A DNA stretch of 64,000 nt. Source: Rebecca billardiae RCC1528. Its lineage: Eukaryota > Haptophyta. How positions within the stretch are numbered: the first letter of the stretch is position 1; the number at the start of each line of letters is the position of its first letter. The stretch is taken from contig OZ251235.1 in the NCBI GenBank assembly GCA_965240325.2, positions 372,001-436,000 on the forward strand, given 5' to 3'. Positions 54,083 to 64,000 of the stretch are shown here, in pieces. Below the pieces are notes generated by a model. It did not search any database. It saw nothing but the letters and a program-made list of their open reading frames with translations, and had not been told where the DNA came from. Position numbers and translations under genes: made by a program.

Positions 54083-64000
<9,918 letters not shown>

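Overview
This is nuclear DNA from a GC-rich, intron-containing eukaryote, most likely a flagellated unicellular alga. Evidence: genes are interrupted by short introns; RRN3 (RNA polymerase I initiation factor), a eukaryotic single-chain acetyl-CoA carboxylase and the ciliary protein CFAP299 are present; an organellar EngB-type GTPase with an Arg-rich leader is predicted; and mobile DNA includes a Ty1/copia retrotransposon. The very high GC of the genes and the unusual GTGCG intron donors would suit a haptophyte, but other GC-rich algae (e.g. pelagophytes) are not excluded. The lineage is an inference.

Layout. 0-2.3 kb: a decayed copia fragment and a 10-bp GC minisatellite. 2.3-8.8 kb: a divergent pair, RRN3 (-) and a triple-GAF protein (+). 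9.2-13.6 kb: a histidine-phosphatase protein, a small gene cut by a 200-N assembly gap, glyoxalase I (all -) and EngB (+). 13.6-18 kb: mostly non-coding, with a short inverted-terminal-repeat element and a small secreted protein. 18.1-20.3 kb: a five-exon metallophosphoesterase. 21.3-28.0 kb: a complete, very young copia retrotransposon. 29.5-39.6 kb: a TLC-domain membrane protein (-) and a 2,400-residue acetyl-CoA carboxylase (+), transcribed divergently, with a DNA transposon inserted between them. 39.6-43.1 kb: TA microsatellites, repeats, a broken coding relic and a frame-disrupted SANT-like gene. 43.3-46.7 kb: an armadillo/IQ-like protein (-) and CFAP299 (+), divergent. 46.7-54 kb: gene-poor repeats, including a near-identical second copy of the DNA transposon, plus a small signal-peptide/one-helix protein. 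54.1-64 kb: the 3' part of a giant low-complexity gene (-) that runs off the window.

The genes are housekeeping or cell-structure genes (rRNA transcription, organelle ribosome assembly, methylglyoxal detoxification, fatty-acid synthesis, cilia) rather than one pathway. The most noteworthy signals are: (i) a strongly biased intron donor, GTGCG in 17 of 18 introns I could place; (ii) two families of non-autonomous elements with inverted terminal repeats, several copies of which sit directly upstream of genes; (iii) a copia polyprotein with a predicted membrane helix between gag and protease; and (iv) several inverted dispersed duplications. I found no CRISPR array, rRNA or convincing tRNA gene. 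Splice sites were placed by eye from reading frame, family similarity and the shared GTGCG/GCAG pattern.
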